A stretch of 64,000 nt of DNA from DATGZH01 sp035297265 (GTDB taxonomy: Bacteria > Actinomycetota > Acidimicrobiia > Acidimicrobiales > RAAP-2): contig DATGZH010000024.1 of NCBI GenBank assembly GCA_035297265.1, positions 1-64,000 of the forward strand. The letters are read 5' to 3'. The position numbers were made by a program, and so were the translations under genes. Below, one piece after another: positions 1 through 7,789 of this stretch; position 1 is the stretch's first letter, and every line of letters starts with the position of its first letter. A model generated the notes under the pieces. It was not told where the DNA came from, ran no database searches, and saw only the letters and a list, made by a program, of their open reading frames with translations.

Positions 1-313
1 CGCGGAGGACCGCTTCGCACCAATCGGCCCTGGGCACCGCATGGTCCTCGCCGATGGCCACGACGGGAGCCCGCGCGGCCTCGACGCCGCGCCGCCGGAG
101 GGCGAGGATGTTGCCGTCGTCGACGCCGATCCAGCGGACCCTGGCGTACGAAGGCTCCGGACCACGTCCCGGCCCCACCCCCACCAGCTCCCCGTCGACA
201 GCGTCGAGCTGGGGGAGGAGCGCCTCGACGACGTGGGCGACGGGTCCGTAGCCCTCCCGGGAAGCCACGACCACCGAGAGCTTCGGTGTCGGCGCTACCT
301 CCTCCTCGGCCAC
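1..313 (-). CDS. Glycosyltransferase family 2, N-terminal part (runs off left edge)
   Basis: The reverse strand has an open frame from a GTG at 313 to the left edge, about 104 codons, with no stop. It reads like the start of a GT-A family 2 glycosyltransferase. A hydrophobic first beta strand (VVVASREGYGPVAHVV) lies near residue 14, and a GEDH acidic motif (VVAIGEDHAVPRADW) near residue 85 matches the D/E-rich nucleotide-sugar/metal site. The start is supported by a TAAGCT box 8 nt upstream, as for other leaderless genes here. The acceptor and the C-terminal half are not visible. The gene is divergent from the BTAD-like gene. Confidence 0.6.
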   Translation of the reverse strand, partial: MAEEEVAPTPKLSVVVASREGYGPVAHVVEALLPQLDAVDGELVGVGPGRGPEPSYARVRWIGVDDGNILALRRRGVEAARAPVVAIGEDHAVPRADWCEAVLR

Positions 314-321
314 GGGCCCCG

Positions 322-327
322 AGCTTA
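322..327 (-). promoter_or_regulatory. -10 box (TAAGCT) for the left-edge glycosyltransferase
   Basis: TAAGCT on the minus strand fits the TANNNT pattern. It lies 8 nt before the GTG at 313, so the transcript would begin at or next to the start codon. Confidence 0.4.
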
Positions 328-511
328 TGGAGATCTACGGCCTGGGACTGAAGTGAGCAATCGAGCGGGGTTGTCGGTGAGGACCATCGCCCATGCTGGG
401 GCCTTCCCACCACGGCGCCGGCGTGGCCGGGTGGCGGGTCGGCCCCCCTCACCGACCCGGCACCCGGTCCGCCGGCCAAGGAGCGGTCGCCACAGCCGAC
501 CGTTCCGAGGC

Positions 512-1345
512 ATGACGACGCTGCTGCCCGGTGCCAACACGCTGGTCGACCCGGTCTCGGACCCCGTCACCGTCGAGGTCGAGGTGGGTGTGCTCGGGCC
601 GCTCGAGGTCCGGGGTGCGGCCCGGCCGTTCGAGAGGGCGTGGTCGCTCGACCTCGTCGTCTATCTGGCCATGCACGAGCGAGGGGTGACGAACGACGCC
701 TGGGCCACGGCCCTCTGGCCCGATCGCCTCATGGCGGCGGCCACGGTCCACACCACCGTCTCGGCGGCCCGCCGATCGCTCGGCCCGACGGCCTCGGGCG
801 AGGACCACCTGCCCCGGCACCGGGGCGGGCTCAGGCTCCGACCGACGGTGAGCACGGACTGGCGGCGCTTGCGCAGCCTCTCGGCCCGGCCGGGACCCGC
901 GGCGTGGTGGGCGGGCCTCGAGCTCGTCCGGGGACGTCCGTTCGAGGGCCTGCGCAGTCCGGACTGGGTGGTCCTCGAGGGTGTGGGCGCGACCGTCGAA
1001 GACGGGGTCGTCGCTCTCGCGACGAAACTGGCCCAACACCACCTGGCCCGGGGCGAGGGGCGGCTGGCGGCGCTCGCCGCCCGGCGGGGCCTCCTCGCCA
1101 GCCCCTTCGACGAGCGGCTCTACCGGCTGCTCCTGCGCTCGGCCGACGCCGAGGGCCACCCCTCCGGTGTCGAACGGGTCATGGCCGAGCTCGTCCAGCT
1201 CGTCGGGGGCCCCCGGGCCGACGCCAGGCCGGTCGGGGCCCTCGGGCCGTTCGAGTACCAGCTGGTCCACCCGGAGACCGTGGACCTCTATCTGGCGCTC
1301 AGCCGCCGGCGGGGCGCCCCCGGGGCCATCGGGTCGAGACAGTAG
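512..1345 (+). CDS. BTAD/SARP-like protein, stand-alone
   Basis: A 277-aa protein. About 20 residues in it has a winged-helix-like stretch (VLGPLEVRG, then ERAWSLDLVVYLAMHERGV and a WPD motif). This resembles the DNA-binding half of actinobacterial SARP regulators and the C-terminal module of large LysM/BTAD proteins. An alpha-helical BTAD-like half follows (LARGEGRLAALAARRGLL, then ERLYRLLLRSADAEG). No ATPase, LysM or membrane segment is present, so it looks like the BTAD module on its own. The start is uncertain because no good ribosome site precedes ATG 512 and later GTG codons exist. It lies 14 nt before the membrane protein at 1360, probably in one operon. A regulatory role is inferred. 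Confidence 0.55.
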   Translation: MTTLLPGANTLVDPVSDPVTVEVEVGVLGPLEVRGAARPFERAWSLDLVVYLAMHERGVTNDAWATALWPDRLMAAATVHTTVSAARRSLGPTASGEDHLPRHRGGLRLRPTVSTDWRRLRSLSARPGPAAWWAGLELVRGRPFEGLRSPDWVVLEGVGATVEDGVVALATKLAQHHLARGEGRLAALAARRGLLASPFDERLYRLLLRSADAEGHPSGVERVMAELVQLVGGPRADARPVGALGPFEYQLVHPETVDLYLALSRRRGAPGAIGSRQ

Positions 1346-1359
1346 GGTGTGAACCCGCC

Positions 1360-2199
1360 ATGCCCAGGAGCTCCACAGGAAGATCGGTAGCGCGCGCCGC
1401 TTCGACGGGTGGCGGACGGACCTACCGGGGCCAGATGCCGGTGAACTGGTACGCCGGCCTGGTCCTCATCGTCATCCTCGGCCTCGGCTCGGTCTTCTAC
1501 GCCCGCTACGAGAACCAGCACTCGACGGCGGCCGCCTCGGTGCCCCCGACGACCACCGACACCTGGTACTCGGCCTTCGGCTACGACCTCTGCGGGACCG
1601 TCCAGCCGGCCCCGGCGGCCAACACCAACTCGGCCCAGGTCGGCATCTACACGACGGGGAAGGGGCTCATCACCATCGCCCCGAAGAACAGCTCCGAGGA
1701 GGGGACCAACGCCGTCCTCGGCAAGTTCGTCAGCAACTACCCGGGCAACGAGATGGCGCTCAGCCAGACCGGGATCCGGGCCCCGGGCACCCAGACCTTC
1801 ACCAACGGGGAGGCCTGCCCCAAGGGCACGCCCGACGCCGGCAAGACGGGCCAGGTGGTCGTGCGCTACTGGACGGGTCCGTTCGCCACCCTCAAGTCCG
1901 GCACGATCGTCTCGGGGAACCCGAGCGACCTGCGGCTGGCCAACGGCCAGCTGATCACGATGGCCTTCCTCCCGTCGGGCAAGGCGGTGCCGAAGCCCCC
2001 GGCGGAGGCGCTGACCGCTCTCCTGCCCGCCCTCAACGGCCAGACCCAGACGACGACCACCCTGCCGGGCACCATCCCGACGATCACGCCGACGACGGCG
2101 GCGTCGGGGGCGACCACGACCGTGCCGACGACCACGCCGACGACCGCCGCCACCACCACGTCGAAACCGCCGGGCACGACCACCACCGCCAAGAAGTAG
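1360..2199 (+). CDS. Single-pass membrane protein with Thr/Pro-rich tail
   Basis: A 279-aa protein of no family I recognise. A basic N-terminus precedes one membrane helix at about residues 30-48 (YAGLVLIVILGLGSVFYAR). The rest should lie outside the membrane. The exported domain (about 60-220) has paired Cys (DLCGTVQP and GEACPKG). The last 50 residues are a Thr/Ala/Pro linker ending in KK. The ATG at 1360 follows a TAGGGT box that overlaps the upstream stop. The gene ends 2 nt before the nucleotidyltransferase, so they are probably co-transcribed. A cell-envelope role is inferred from context only. Confidence 0.5.
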   Translation: MPRSSTGRSVARAASTGGGRTYRGQMPVNWYAGLVLIVILGLGSVFYARYENQHSTAAASVPPTTTDTWYSAFGYDLCGTVQPAPAANTNSAQVGIYTTGKGLITIAPKNSSEEGTNAVLGKFVSNYPGNEMALSQTGIRAPGTQTFTNGEACPKGTPDAGKTGQVVVRYWTGPFATLKSGTIVSGNPSDLRLANGQLITMAFLPSGKAVPKPPAEALTALLPALNGQTQTTTTLPGTIPTITPTTAASGATTTVPTTTPTTAATTTSKPPGTTTTAKK

Positions 2200-2201
2200 C
2201 C

Positions 2202-3287
2202 GTGCAGGCGGTGGTGCTGGTGGGGGGCGAGGGCACCCGGCTGCGCCCGCTCACCTACGCCATGCCCAAGCAGATGCTGCCGATCGTCGGCCTGCCCATG
2301 ATCGAACGCGTGCTGCGGCATCTGGCGGCGCACGGGATCGACGAGGCCGTCCTCTCGATGGGCTATCTCCCCGACGCCTTCTTCGCCGCCTACCCGGACG
2401 GCGAGGCGGGCGGGGTGCGCCTCTCGTACGCGGTCGAGCCCGAGCTGCTCGACACCGCCGGCGCCGTCCGCTTCGCCGCCGAGGCGGCCGGGGTCGACGG
2501 CACCTTCGTCGTCGTCAACGGCGACGTCCTCTCCGATCTCGACCTGACGGCGCTCGTCGCCTTCCACCGGGCACACGGGGCCGAGGGGACCATCCATCTC
2601 CACCCGGTCGAGGACCCGTCGCGCTTCGGCGTCGTGCCGACCGACGGAGAGGGCCGGGTGACGGCCTTCGTGGAGAAGCCGCGGCGCGACGAGGCTCCCA
2701 CCAACCTCATCAACGCCGGCACGTACGTCCTCGAGGCCTCGGTGCTCGGGCGGATCCCGACGGGTCGACGGGTCTCCATCGAGCGTGAGACCTTCCCGGT
2801 CATGGCCGAGGAGGGACGGCTCTTCGCCATGGCCGACGGCTCCTACTGGATCGACACCGGGACGCCGGCCACCTACCTCCAGGCCCAACAGGACCTCGTC
2901 GATGGTCGGCGGGGCGTCCCGCCCCACCCCGACGCCCGCCTCCTCGTCGACGAGGTGTGGGGGGTGGGCTCACCCCGGCTCGAGGGCCGCCTCAGCGGGG
3001 CCTGCTTCGTCGCTGACGGTGCCGTCGTCGAGGCCGGCGCGGCGGTGGCGCGGTCGGTCCTCGGACGTCGCGCCGTCGTCGAGGCCGGCGCAGTGGTGGA
3101 GGACAGCCTCCTCCTCGACCGGGCCAGGGTGAGCTCCGGGGCCGTCGTCCGGCGCTCGATCCTCGGACCGGGCGCCACCGCGGGCGAGGGATGCGAGGTC
3201 CTCGAGCTGTCCGTGGTCGGCGCCGACACCGTCGTCCCGAAGGGGAGCGTCCTCGAGGGCGAGCGGCTGCCGGCGCCGTCGGTGTAG
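2202..3287 (+). CDS. NDP-sugar nucleotidyltransferase (mannose-1-phosphate guanylyltransferase-like)
   Basis: A 361-aa nucleotidyltransferase that makes an activated sugar from a sugar-1-phosphate and an NTP, most likely GDP-mannose from mannose-1-phosphate. The N-terminal signature GGEGTRL is at residues 8-14 and PKQMLPI at 23-29, with NGDVL near 106 and a VEKP motif near 157. The C-terminal third has hexapeptide-like repeats (GAVVEAGAAV, RAVVEAGAVVEDS, GAVVRRSILGPG) typical of a left-handed beta helix. It starts at GTG 2202, 2 nt after the previous stop. Family assignment is firm. The sugar is inferred: manB and an SIS isomerase near 58.5-61.3 kb complete a mannose route, but glucose-1-phosphate is also possible. 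Confidence 0.7.
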   Translation: MQAVVLVGGEGTRLRPLTYAMPKQMLPIVGLPMIERVLRHLAAHGIDEAVLSMGYLPDAFFAAYPDGEAGGVRLSYAVEPELLDTAGAVRFAAEAAGVDGTFVVVNGDVLSDLDLTALVAFHRAHGAEGTIHLHPVEDPSRFGVVPTDGEGRVTAFVEKPRRDEAPTNLINAGTYVLEASVLGRIPTGRRVSIERETFPVMAEEGRLFAMADGSYWIDTGTPATYLQAQQDLVDGRRGVPPHPDARLLVDEVWGVGSPRLEGRLSGACFVADGAVVEAGAAVARSVLGRRAVVEAGAVVEDSLLLDRARVSSGAVVRRSILGPGATAGEGCEVLELSVVGADTVVPKGSVLEGERLPAPSV

Positions 3288-3297
3288 ACAGAGCCCG

Positions 3298-4248
3298 ATG
3301 CGCGCCCTCGTCACGGGTGGTGCCGGCTTCATCGGCTCGGCCCTGGTCGACCGACTGCTGGCCGAAGATCACGAGGTCGACGTGGTCGACGACCTGTCGA
3401 CCGGCAGCCTCACGAACTTGGCCGACGCCCGGGCTGCGGCCTCGCACGCGCTGACCTTCTACAACCTCGACATCCGCCTGCCGGACCTCGTCGAGGTCAT
3501 GGCCCGCCGGCGTCCCGAGGTGGTCTTCCACCTCGCCGCCCAGGCCGACGTCCGGGTGTCGGTGGCCCGGCCGCAGTTCGACGCCGAGGTGAACATCGTC
3601 GGCAGCCTGAACGTCCTCGAGGGCGCACGGGCCGCGGGAGCCGAACGCGTGGTCTTCGCGGCGAGTGGCGGCACGCTCTACGGCGAGCCCGACCCCACCA
3701 ACCTGCCGGTGAGGGAGTCCCACCCCCACCGGCCGCTCTCGCCCTACGGCGTGTCCAAGAAGGCCGTCCTCGACTACCTCGTGGCCTACCGCGAGCTGCA
3801 CGCCCTCGAGTTCGCCGCCTTGGCGCTGGCCAACGTCTACGGGCCGCGGCAGGACCCGCACGGCGAGGCCGGGGTGGTGGCCATCTTCGCCGAGCGCCTC
3901 GTGAGCGGGCGGCCGGCCACCATCTTCGGCGACGGTGAGCAGACCCGGGACTTCGTCTACGTCGACGACGTGGTCGACGCCTTCGTCCGGGCGGCCACCC
4001 GCGGCGGCGGCCTCGTGTGCAACATCGGCACCGGTGTCGAGGTGACCGTCAACGAGCTCTACCGGACGATGGCCGCCGCCTGGGGGGTCGACGCTCCTCC
4101 CGCCTACGCCCCCGCCCGTCCGGGTGAGCTGGCCCGGAGCAGCCTCGACCCCGAGCGGGCCGCCATCCAGCTGGGCTGGCGGCCCTGGACCGAGCTGGCC
4201 GACGGGGTGCGGGCCGTGCTCGACGGGGTGGCCGCGCCGGCCGAGTAG
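3298..4248 (+). CDS. UDP-glucose 4-epimerase-like extended SDR
   Basis: A 316-aa extended short-chain dehydrogenase. The NAD-binding GGAGFIG motif is at residues 7-13, and the catalytic YGVSK (Tyr150, Lys154) follows an ASGGTLYG segment. The RPGELARSSLD stretch near the C-terminus is typical of GalE-type 4-epimerases acting on UDP-glucose/galactose or N-acetyl derivatives. It starts 10 nt after the nucleotidyltransferase and is in the same run of genes. Substrate specificity cannot be read from sequence. Its end meets the convergent cofE gene after 7 nt. Confidence 0.75.
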   Translation: MRALVTGGAGFIGSALVDRLLAEDHEVDVVDDLSTGSLTNLADARAAASHALTFYNLDIRLPDLVEVMARRRPEVVFHLAAQADVRVSVARPQFDAEVNIVGSLNVLEGARAAGAERVVFAASGGTLYGEPDPTNLPVRESHPHRPLSPYGVSKKAVLDYLVAYRELHALEFAALALANVYGPRQDPHGEAGVVAIFAERLVSGRPATIFGDGEQTRDFVYVDDVVDAFVRAATRGGGLVCNIGTGVEVTVNELYRTMAAAWGVDAPPAYAPARPGELARSSLDPERAAIQLGWRPWTELADGVRAVLDGVAAPAE

Positions 4249-4255
4249 CCAGCGG

Positions 4256-4990
4256 TCAGCGGAAGAGGTCCTCGCCCGGGGGTCGCACCACGTCGGCGGC
4301 GACCGAGCCCTCCCCGAGCCACGCCGGGGGGAGCCCCCGGACCACCGCCGCGGGGTAGCCGCGGTCCTTCCCCATCACGAGCTCGGCCGCCCCGGCGATC
4401 TCGTCGGCGAGGCAGATCTCCGTGGCGACGAGCTCGCGCCCGTTGGCGTCGAGCGTGCCCCGGAGGTCGAGGACCGGGAGCACGCCGGCACAGCCGATGG
4501 CCACGTCGGTCACCCCCCGGCGCCAGGTGCGGCCGAACGTGTCCGAGACGACCACGCCGACCTCGACGTCGAGCCGGCGGCGCAGGTCGGCCCGCAGGCG
4601 TCGGGCCGACCGGTCGGGGTCCACCGGGAGGAGGGCGGCCACGCCCTCGTCCACGTTGGAGAGGTCGACGCCGGCGTTGGCGCAGACGAAGCCGTGCCTC
4701 GTCTCGGCGATCACGAGCTCGCCCCGCCGGCGGAGGACCCGGACGGACTCCTCCTCGACGAGCCGCTGCTTGGCCTCGGGGTCCGCCGGGTCTACGGGCA
4801 CCAGGCGGCCCTCGGCCTTCGACACCACCTTCTGGGTCACGACGAGGACGTCGCCTTCCCGCAGCTCCCGCCCACCCTCGTCCACGGACGTGAGGGCCTC
4901 CGCCACGAGCGACGCCAGGTCGTCGCCCGGCTTGATCTCGGGCAGGCCGACGACGGGGAAGACCGTGAGGGTCGGGAACGGGTCGACCAC
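4256..4990 (-). CDS. cofE: Coenzyme F420-0:L-glutamate ligase (CofE)
   Basis: A 244-aa enzyme adding L-glutamates to F420-0 with GTP. Family motifs are KPGDDLASLV near the N-terminus, DVLVVTQKVVSKAEGR, VCANAGVDLSNVD, and VVVSDTFGRTWRRGVTDVAIG, which carries metal- and phosphate-binding residues. The protein is the CofE domain alone, without the nitroreductase-like extension of mycobacterial FbiB. I chose GTG 4990 because it lies 4 nt after the cofD stop. The longer frame would only extend into cofD. It is co-transcribed with cofD. Confidence 0.88.
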   Translation of the reverse strand: MVDPFPTLTVFPVVGLPEIKPGDDLASLVAEALTSVDEGGRELREGDVLVVTQKVVSKAEGRLVPVDPADPEAKQRLVEEESVRVLRRRGELVIAETRHGFVCANAGVDLSNVDEGVAALLPVDPDRSARRLRADLRRRLDVEVGVVVSDTFGRTWRRGVTDVAIGCAGVLPVLDLRGTLDANGRELVATEICLADEIAGAAELVMGKDRGYPAAVVRGLPPAWLGEGSVAADVVRPPGEDLFR

Positions 4991-4994
4991 CGGC

Positions 4995-5933
4995 TCAACC
5001 AAGGGCGGCGAGGACCGTCGCCGCCAGGGCACCGGCCCGCTCGGCTGAGGACATCACCGTGTCGGTCACGACGCAGCGGACGCCTTCGCGCTCGACGGCC
5101 GGTGCGAGGTGGCGGTCGGCCTCGTCGATGACGAGGGTGCCGACGACCTCTGCGTAGAGCCGGGCCACGCCGACGACCGAGGACTCCTGGCCGAGCTCGG
5201 TCAGCAACCGGTCGGCCGGTCCCTTGAGCGCCGCCCCGGCCACGATCGGTGAGACCGCCACCACGTCGTCACGGCGTTCCCGAAGGGCCGGTCGGAGACC
5301 CGGCACGGCGAGGATCGGGCCGACCGACACGACGGGGTTCGACGGGCACACGATGAGCCGTTCGGCCGACGCCAGTGCGTCGAGCACGCCCGGTGCCGGG
5401 CGGGCGGTGTCGGCCCCGTCGAAGCGGACGGCGCGGACGGCCACGCCGTGACGGAGCCGCACGAAGTAGTGCTGGAACGGCACCTCGGGTCCGTCGCCGT
5501 CGCCTTCGGCCAGGGTGAGCCACGTCCGGACCGGGTCGTCGGACATCGGGAGCACCTGCACCCGCACCCCGCGAGCCCGGCACAGCTCGCCCGTCACCTC
5601 GCTGAGCGACGCCCCCTCGGCCAGCCGTTCGGTCCGGTAGAGGTGGGTGGCCAGGTCGACGTCGCCCAGGGCGAACCAGGTCTCCCCGCCGAGCTGCTCG
5701 AGCGCGCCCATCGTGTGCCAGCTCTCCTTGGCGAGGCCCCACCCGGTGTCGGGGTTCTGCAGCCCGGCCAGCGTGTAGACGACGGTGTCGAGGTCGGGGC
5801 TGATGTGGAGCCCGTGGAGGACCATGTCGTCCCCGGTGTTGACGACCGCCGTCACCTCGGCCGGGTCGACCACGCGCACTAGACCGGCGAGGAGCTTGGC
5901 GGCGCCAACCCCTCCGGCCAGCGCGGCGAACAC
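4995..5933 (-). CDS. cofD: 2-phospho-L-lactate/enolpyruvyl transferase of F420 synthesis (CofD/FbiA)
   Basis: A 312-aa enzyme joining the phospho-lactyl or phosphoenolpyruvyl moiety to the deazaflavin Fo, giving F420-0 or its dehydro form. Motifs: FAALAGGVGAAKLLAGL at the N-terminus (nucleotide loop), VVNTGDDMVLHGLHISPDLDT, TGWGLAKESWHTM, and ERLIVCPSNPVVSVGPIL. The usual start would be missed in a longer frame. GTG 5933 is preceded 7 nt upstream by TAGTGT, a leaderless arrangement, and puts the conserved loop at the N-terminus. It heads the cofD-cofE pair and is divergent from the serine hydrolase. Confidence 0.9.
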   Translation of the reverse strand: MFAALAGGVGAAKLLAGLVRVVDPAEVTAVVNTGDDMVLHGLHISPDLDTVVYTLAGLQNPDTGWGLAKESWHTMGALEQLGGETWFALGDVDLATHLYRTERLAEGASLSEVTGELCRARGVRVQVLPMSDDPVRTWLTLAEGDGDGPEVPFQHYFVRLRHGVAVRAVRFDGADTARPAPGVLDALASAERLIVCPSNPVVSVGPILAVPGLRPALRERRDDVVAVSPIVAGAALKGPADRLLTELGQESSVVGVARLYAEVVGTLVIDEADRHLAPAVEREGVRCVVTDTVMSSAERAGALAATVLAALG

Positions 5934-5940
5934 GCTGGTG

Positions 5941-5946
5941 ACACTA
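5941..5946 (-). promoter_or_regulatory. -10 box (TAGTGT) for cofD
   Basis: TAGTGT on the minus strand ends 7 nt before the GTG start of cofD. It supports a leaderless transcript and fixes the start codon. Confidence 0.45.
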
Positions 5947-6017
5947 ATCCGGCGACGGTGCGGCCCGGCCGGGGCGGGACGGAGGTGGCGACGTGCACCG
6001 CTACGCTCGGCCCGGCC

Positions 6018-6857
6018 ATGCGAGCTCTCGGGGCACTGTCGGACTGGCCCGTCGGCACCGCGGCCGGCGGCGTGCTCCGGCGCGAGGGGGCCGAGGGTTC
6101 GCCGGTGACCGTGGTCGACGAAGTCGGGCCGCGCGAGCGGCCCTTCCCCTGGGCCTCGGTCACGAAGCTCTGCACGACGGTGGCCGTGCTCGTCGCCGTG
6201 GAGGAGCGGTCGGTCTCGCTCGACGACCTGGCCGGCCCGTCGGGTTCGACGCTGGCCCACCTCCTCGCCCACGCCTCGGGTCTCGGCCCACGGCCCGGGG
6301 AGGTGTTGGCCCCGCCGGCCCGCCGACGCATCTACTCCTCGCCCGGCTTCGAGGTGGCGGCGCAGCACCTGGCGGCCGCGGTGGCGATGCCGTTCTCGGA
6401 CTACCTCACAGAAGGCGTCCTCCACCCGCTCGGCATGCGCGGCGCCCGCCTGGCCGCCGGGACCTCACCGGCCGCCGGCATGTACGGCACGCTCGCCGAC
6501 CTCCTGGCCCTCGGCACCGAGCTGCTCCGTCCGACCCTCATCCACGGCTCGACGCTGCACCACGCCACGGGGGTGGCCTTCCCGGGTCTCTCCGGGGTGC
6601 TCCCGGGCTTCGGCCCCCAGCTGGCCTGCGACTGGGGTCTCGGCTTCGAGGTGAAGGGCGTGAAGTCCCCCCACTGGACGGGGCGGCGCAACGGACCGAC
6701 CACCTTCGGCCACTTCGGCCAGTCGGGCGGCTTCCTCTGGGTCGACCCGGTGGCCGGCGTGGCCTGCGCCGTGCTCACCGACCGGCTCTTCGGCCCCTGG
6801 GCGCAGCAGGCCTGGCCGGCCCTGGCCGACGACGTGCTCGCCGAGCTCGGCCGGTAG
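6018..6857 (+). CDS. Beta-lactamase-family serine hydrolase
   Basis: A 279-aa member of the class C beta-lactamase / penicillin-binding-protein-like hydrolase family. The catalytic SVTK is at residues 47-50, a YSS (YxN-type) motif near 111, and a GHFGQSGG segment occupies the KTG-box position. Hydrophobic helices and a HPLGM motif are typical of the esterase / D-aminopeptidase branch. There is no signal peptide, so it is probably cytoplasmic. ATG 6018 is chosen over the upstream in-frame ATG at 5958 because homology begins near it. The substrate is unknown. Confidence 0.72.
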   Translation: MRALGALSDWPVGTAAGGVLRREGAEGSPVTVVDEVGPRERPFPWASVTKLCTTVAVLVAVEERSVSLDDLAGPSGSTLAHLLAHASGLGPRPGEVLAPPARRRIYSSPGFEVAAQHLAAAVAMPFSDYLTEGVLHPLGMRGARLAAGTSPAAGMYGTLADLLALGTELLRPTLIHGSTLHHATGVAFPGLSGVLPGFGPQLACDWGLGFEVKGVKSPHWTGRRNGPTTFGHFGQSGGFLWVDPVAGVACAVLTDRLFGPWAQQAWPALADDVLAELGR

Positions 6858-6890
6858 CCCGAAACCCCCCTGTTACAGTCACCCCTCGTT

Positions 6891-6950
6891 ATGAGCCCCG
6901 CCGGCGGCCCGCCGACCCAGAGCGACGGCGTCCGTCCGGACCGCCCGTGA
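6891..6950 (+). other. Possible leader ORF ahead of the SDR gene
   Basis: ATG 6891 begins a 19-codon frame (MSPAGGPPTQSDGVRPDRP) whose TGA overlaps the GTG start of the SDR gene as GTGA. A TACAGT box lies 11 nt upstream. Its only likely role is translational coupling. Nothing shows that the peptide is functional. Confidence 0.25.
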
Positions 6951-7768
6951 GCCCCCTCGCTCAACCCGGCGCTCCCGACCACGAACGGGGCACGGAGCCC
7001 GAGTACGTCACACCCGGCCGCTTCACCGCCAAGACCGCCCTCGTCACGGGGGCCGGCTCGGGTATCGGCCGGGCCACCGCCCGGCGGCTGGCGGCCGAGG
7101 GGGCCGCGGTGGGCTGTCTCGACGTGGCCGAGGACCACCTGGCCACGGTGGTCGACGAGATCAACGACGCCGGGGGACCGGGTCGCGCCGTCGGCTACCG
7201 CTGCGACGTGACCGACGAGGACTCGGTGGGCGGCACGGTGGCCCGCGCCGCCGACGAGCTCGGCCCGGCCACCGTCGTCTGCAACGTGGCCGGTGTGGGC
7301 GGCTTCGCCCACGCCACGGAGCAGTCGCTCGAGGGGTGGAACCGGACCATTGCGGTGAACCTCACGGGCACGTTCCTCGTCTGCCGGGCGGCGCTCCCCA
7401 CGCTCCTCGAGCTCGGCGGATCGATCACGAACGTCGTCTCGACGGCTGGCCTCATCGGCCAGCCCTACTCGGCCGCCTACTGCGCGTCGAAGGGCGGCGT
7501 CGCCCTCCTCACGCGGGCGCTCGCCGTCGAGTACCTCGGCAAGGGCGTGCGCGTGAACGGCGTGGCGCCCGGCGGCGTGGACACCCCGATGCTGTGGGGC
7601 TTCGGGATCCCCGAGGGCATCGAGGCCAAGGCCCTCAAACGCATCATGACCCCGATGGGGTACTGCACCCCGGCCGAGGTGGCCTCGGCCATCGCCTACC
7701 TGGCCTCCGACGAGGCGGGCTACGTGTCGGGGGCCATCCTCTCGGTCGACGGCGGGGTCAGCACGTGA
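6947..7768 (+). CDS. Classical short-chain dehydrogenase/reductase
   Basis: A 273-aa classical SDR. The cofactor-binding TGAGSGIG is at residues 34-41, the NVAG motif near 113-116, and the catalytic triad is Ser165, Tyr178 and Lys182 (YCASK). The C-terminal GYVSGAILSVDGG is typical of FabG-like 3-oxoacyl reductases and other alcohol dehydrogenases. Acidic Asp59 after strand 2 suggests an NAD preference, though some actinobacterial SDRs use mycofactocin or F420-linked partners. It has a 23-residue N-terminal extension. It sits 21 nt before the first GT4 gene, but a sugar role is not shown. Confidence 0.75.
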   Translation: MSPLAQPGAPDHERGTEPEYVTPGRFTAKTALVTGAGSGIGRATARRLAAEGAAVGCLDVAEDHLATVVDEINDAGGPGRAVGYRCDVTDEDSVGGTVARAADELGPATVVCNVAGVGGFAHATEQSLEGWNRTIAVNLTGTFLVCRAALPTLLELGGSITNVVSTAGLIGQPYSAAYCASKGGVALLTRALAVEYLGKGVRVNGVAPGGVDTPMLWGFGIPEGIEAKALKRIMTPMGYCTPAEVASAIAYLASDEAGYVSGAILSVDGGVST

Positions 7769-7789
7769 ACGTCGGCCCGGCCCGAGCCG

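Noticed and set aside
41..511. N-terminal extension of the BTAD-like gene from ATG 41
   Set aside because: The first 300 nt lie over the left-edge glycosyltransferase on the minus strand, and the extension has no recognisable motif.
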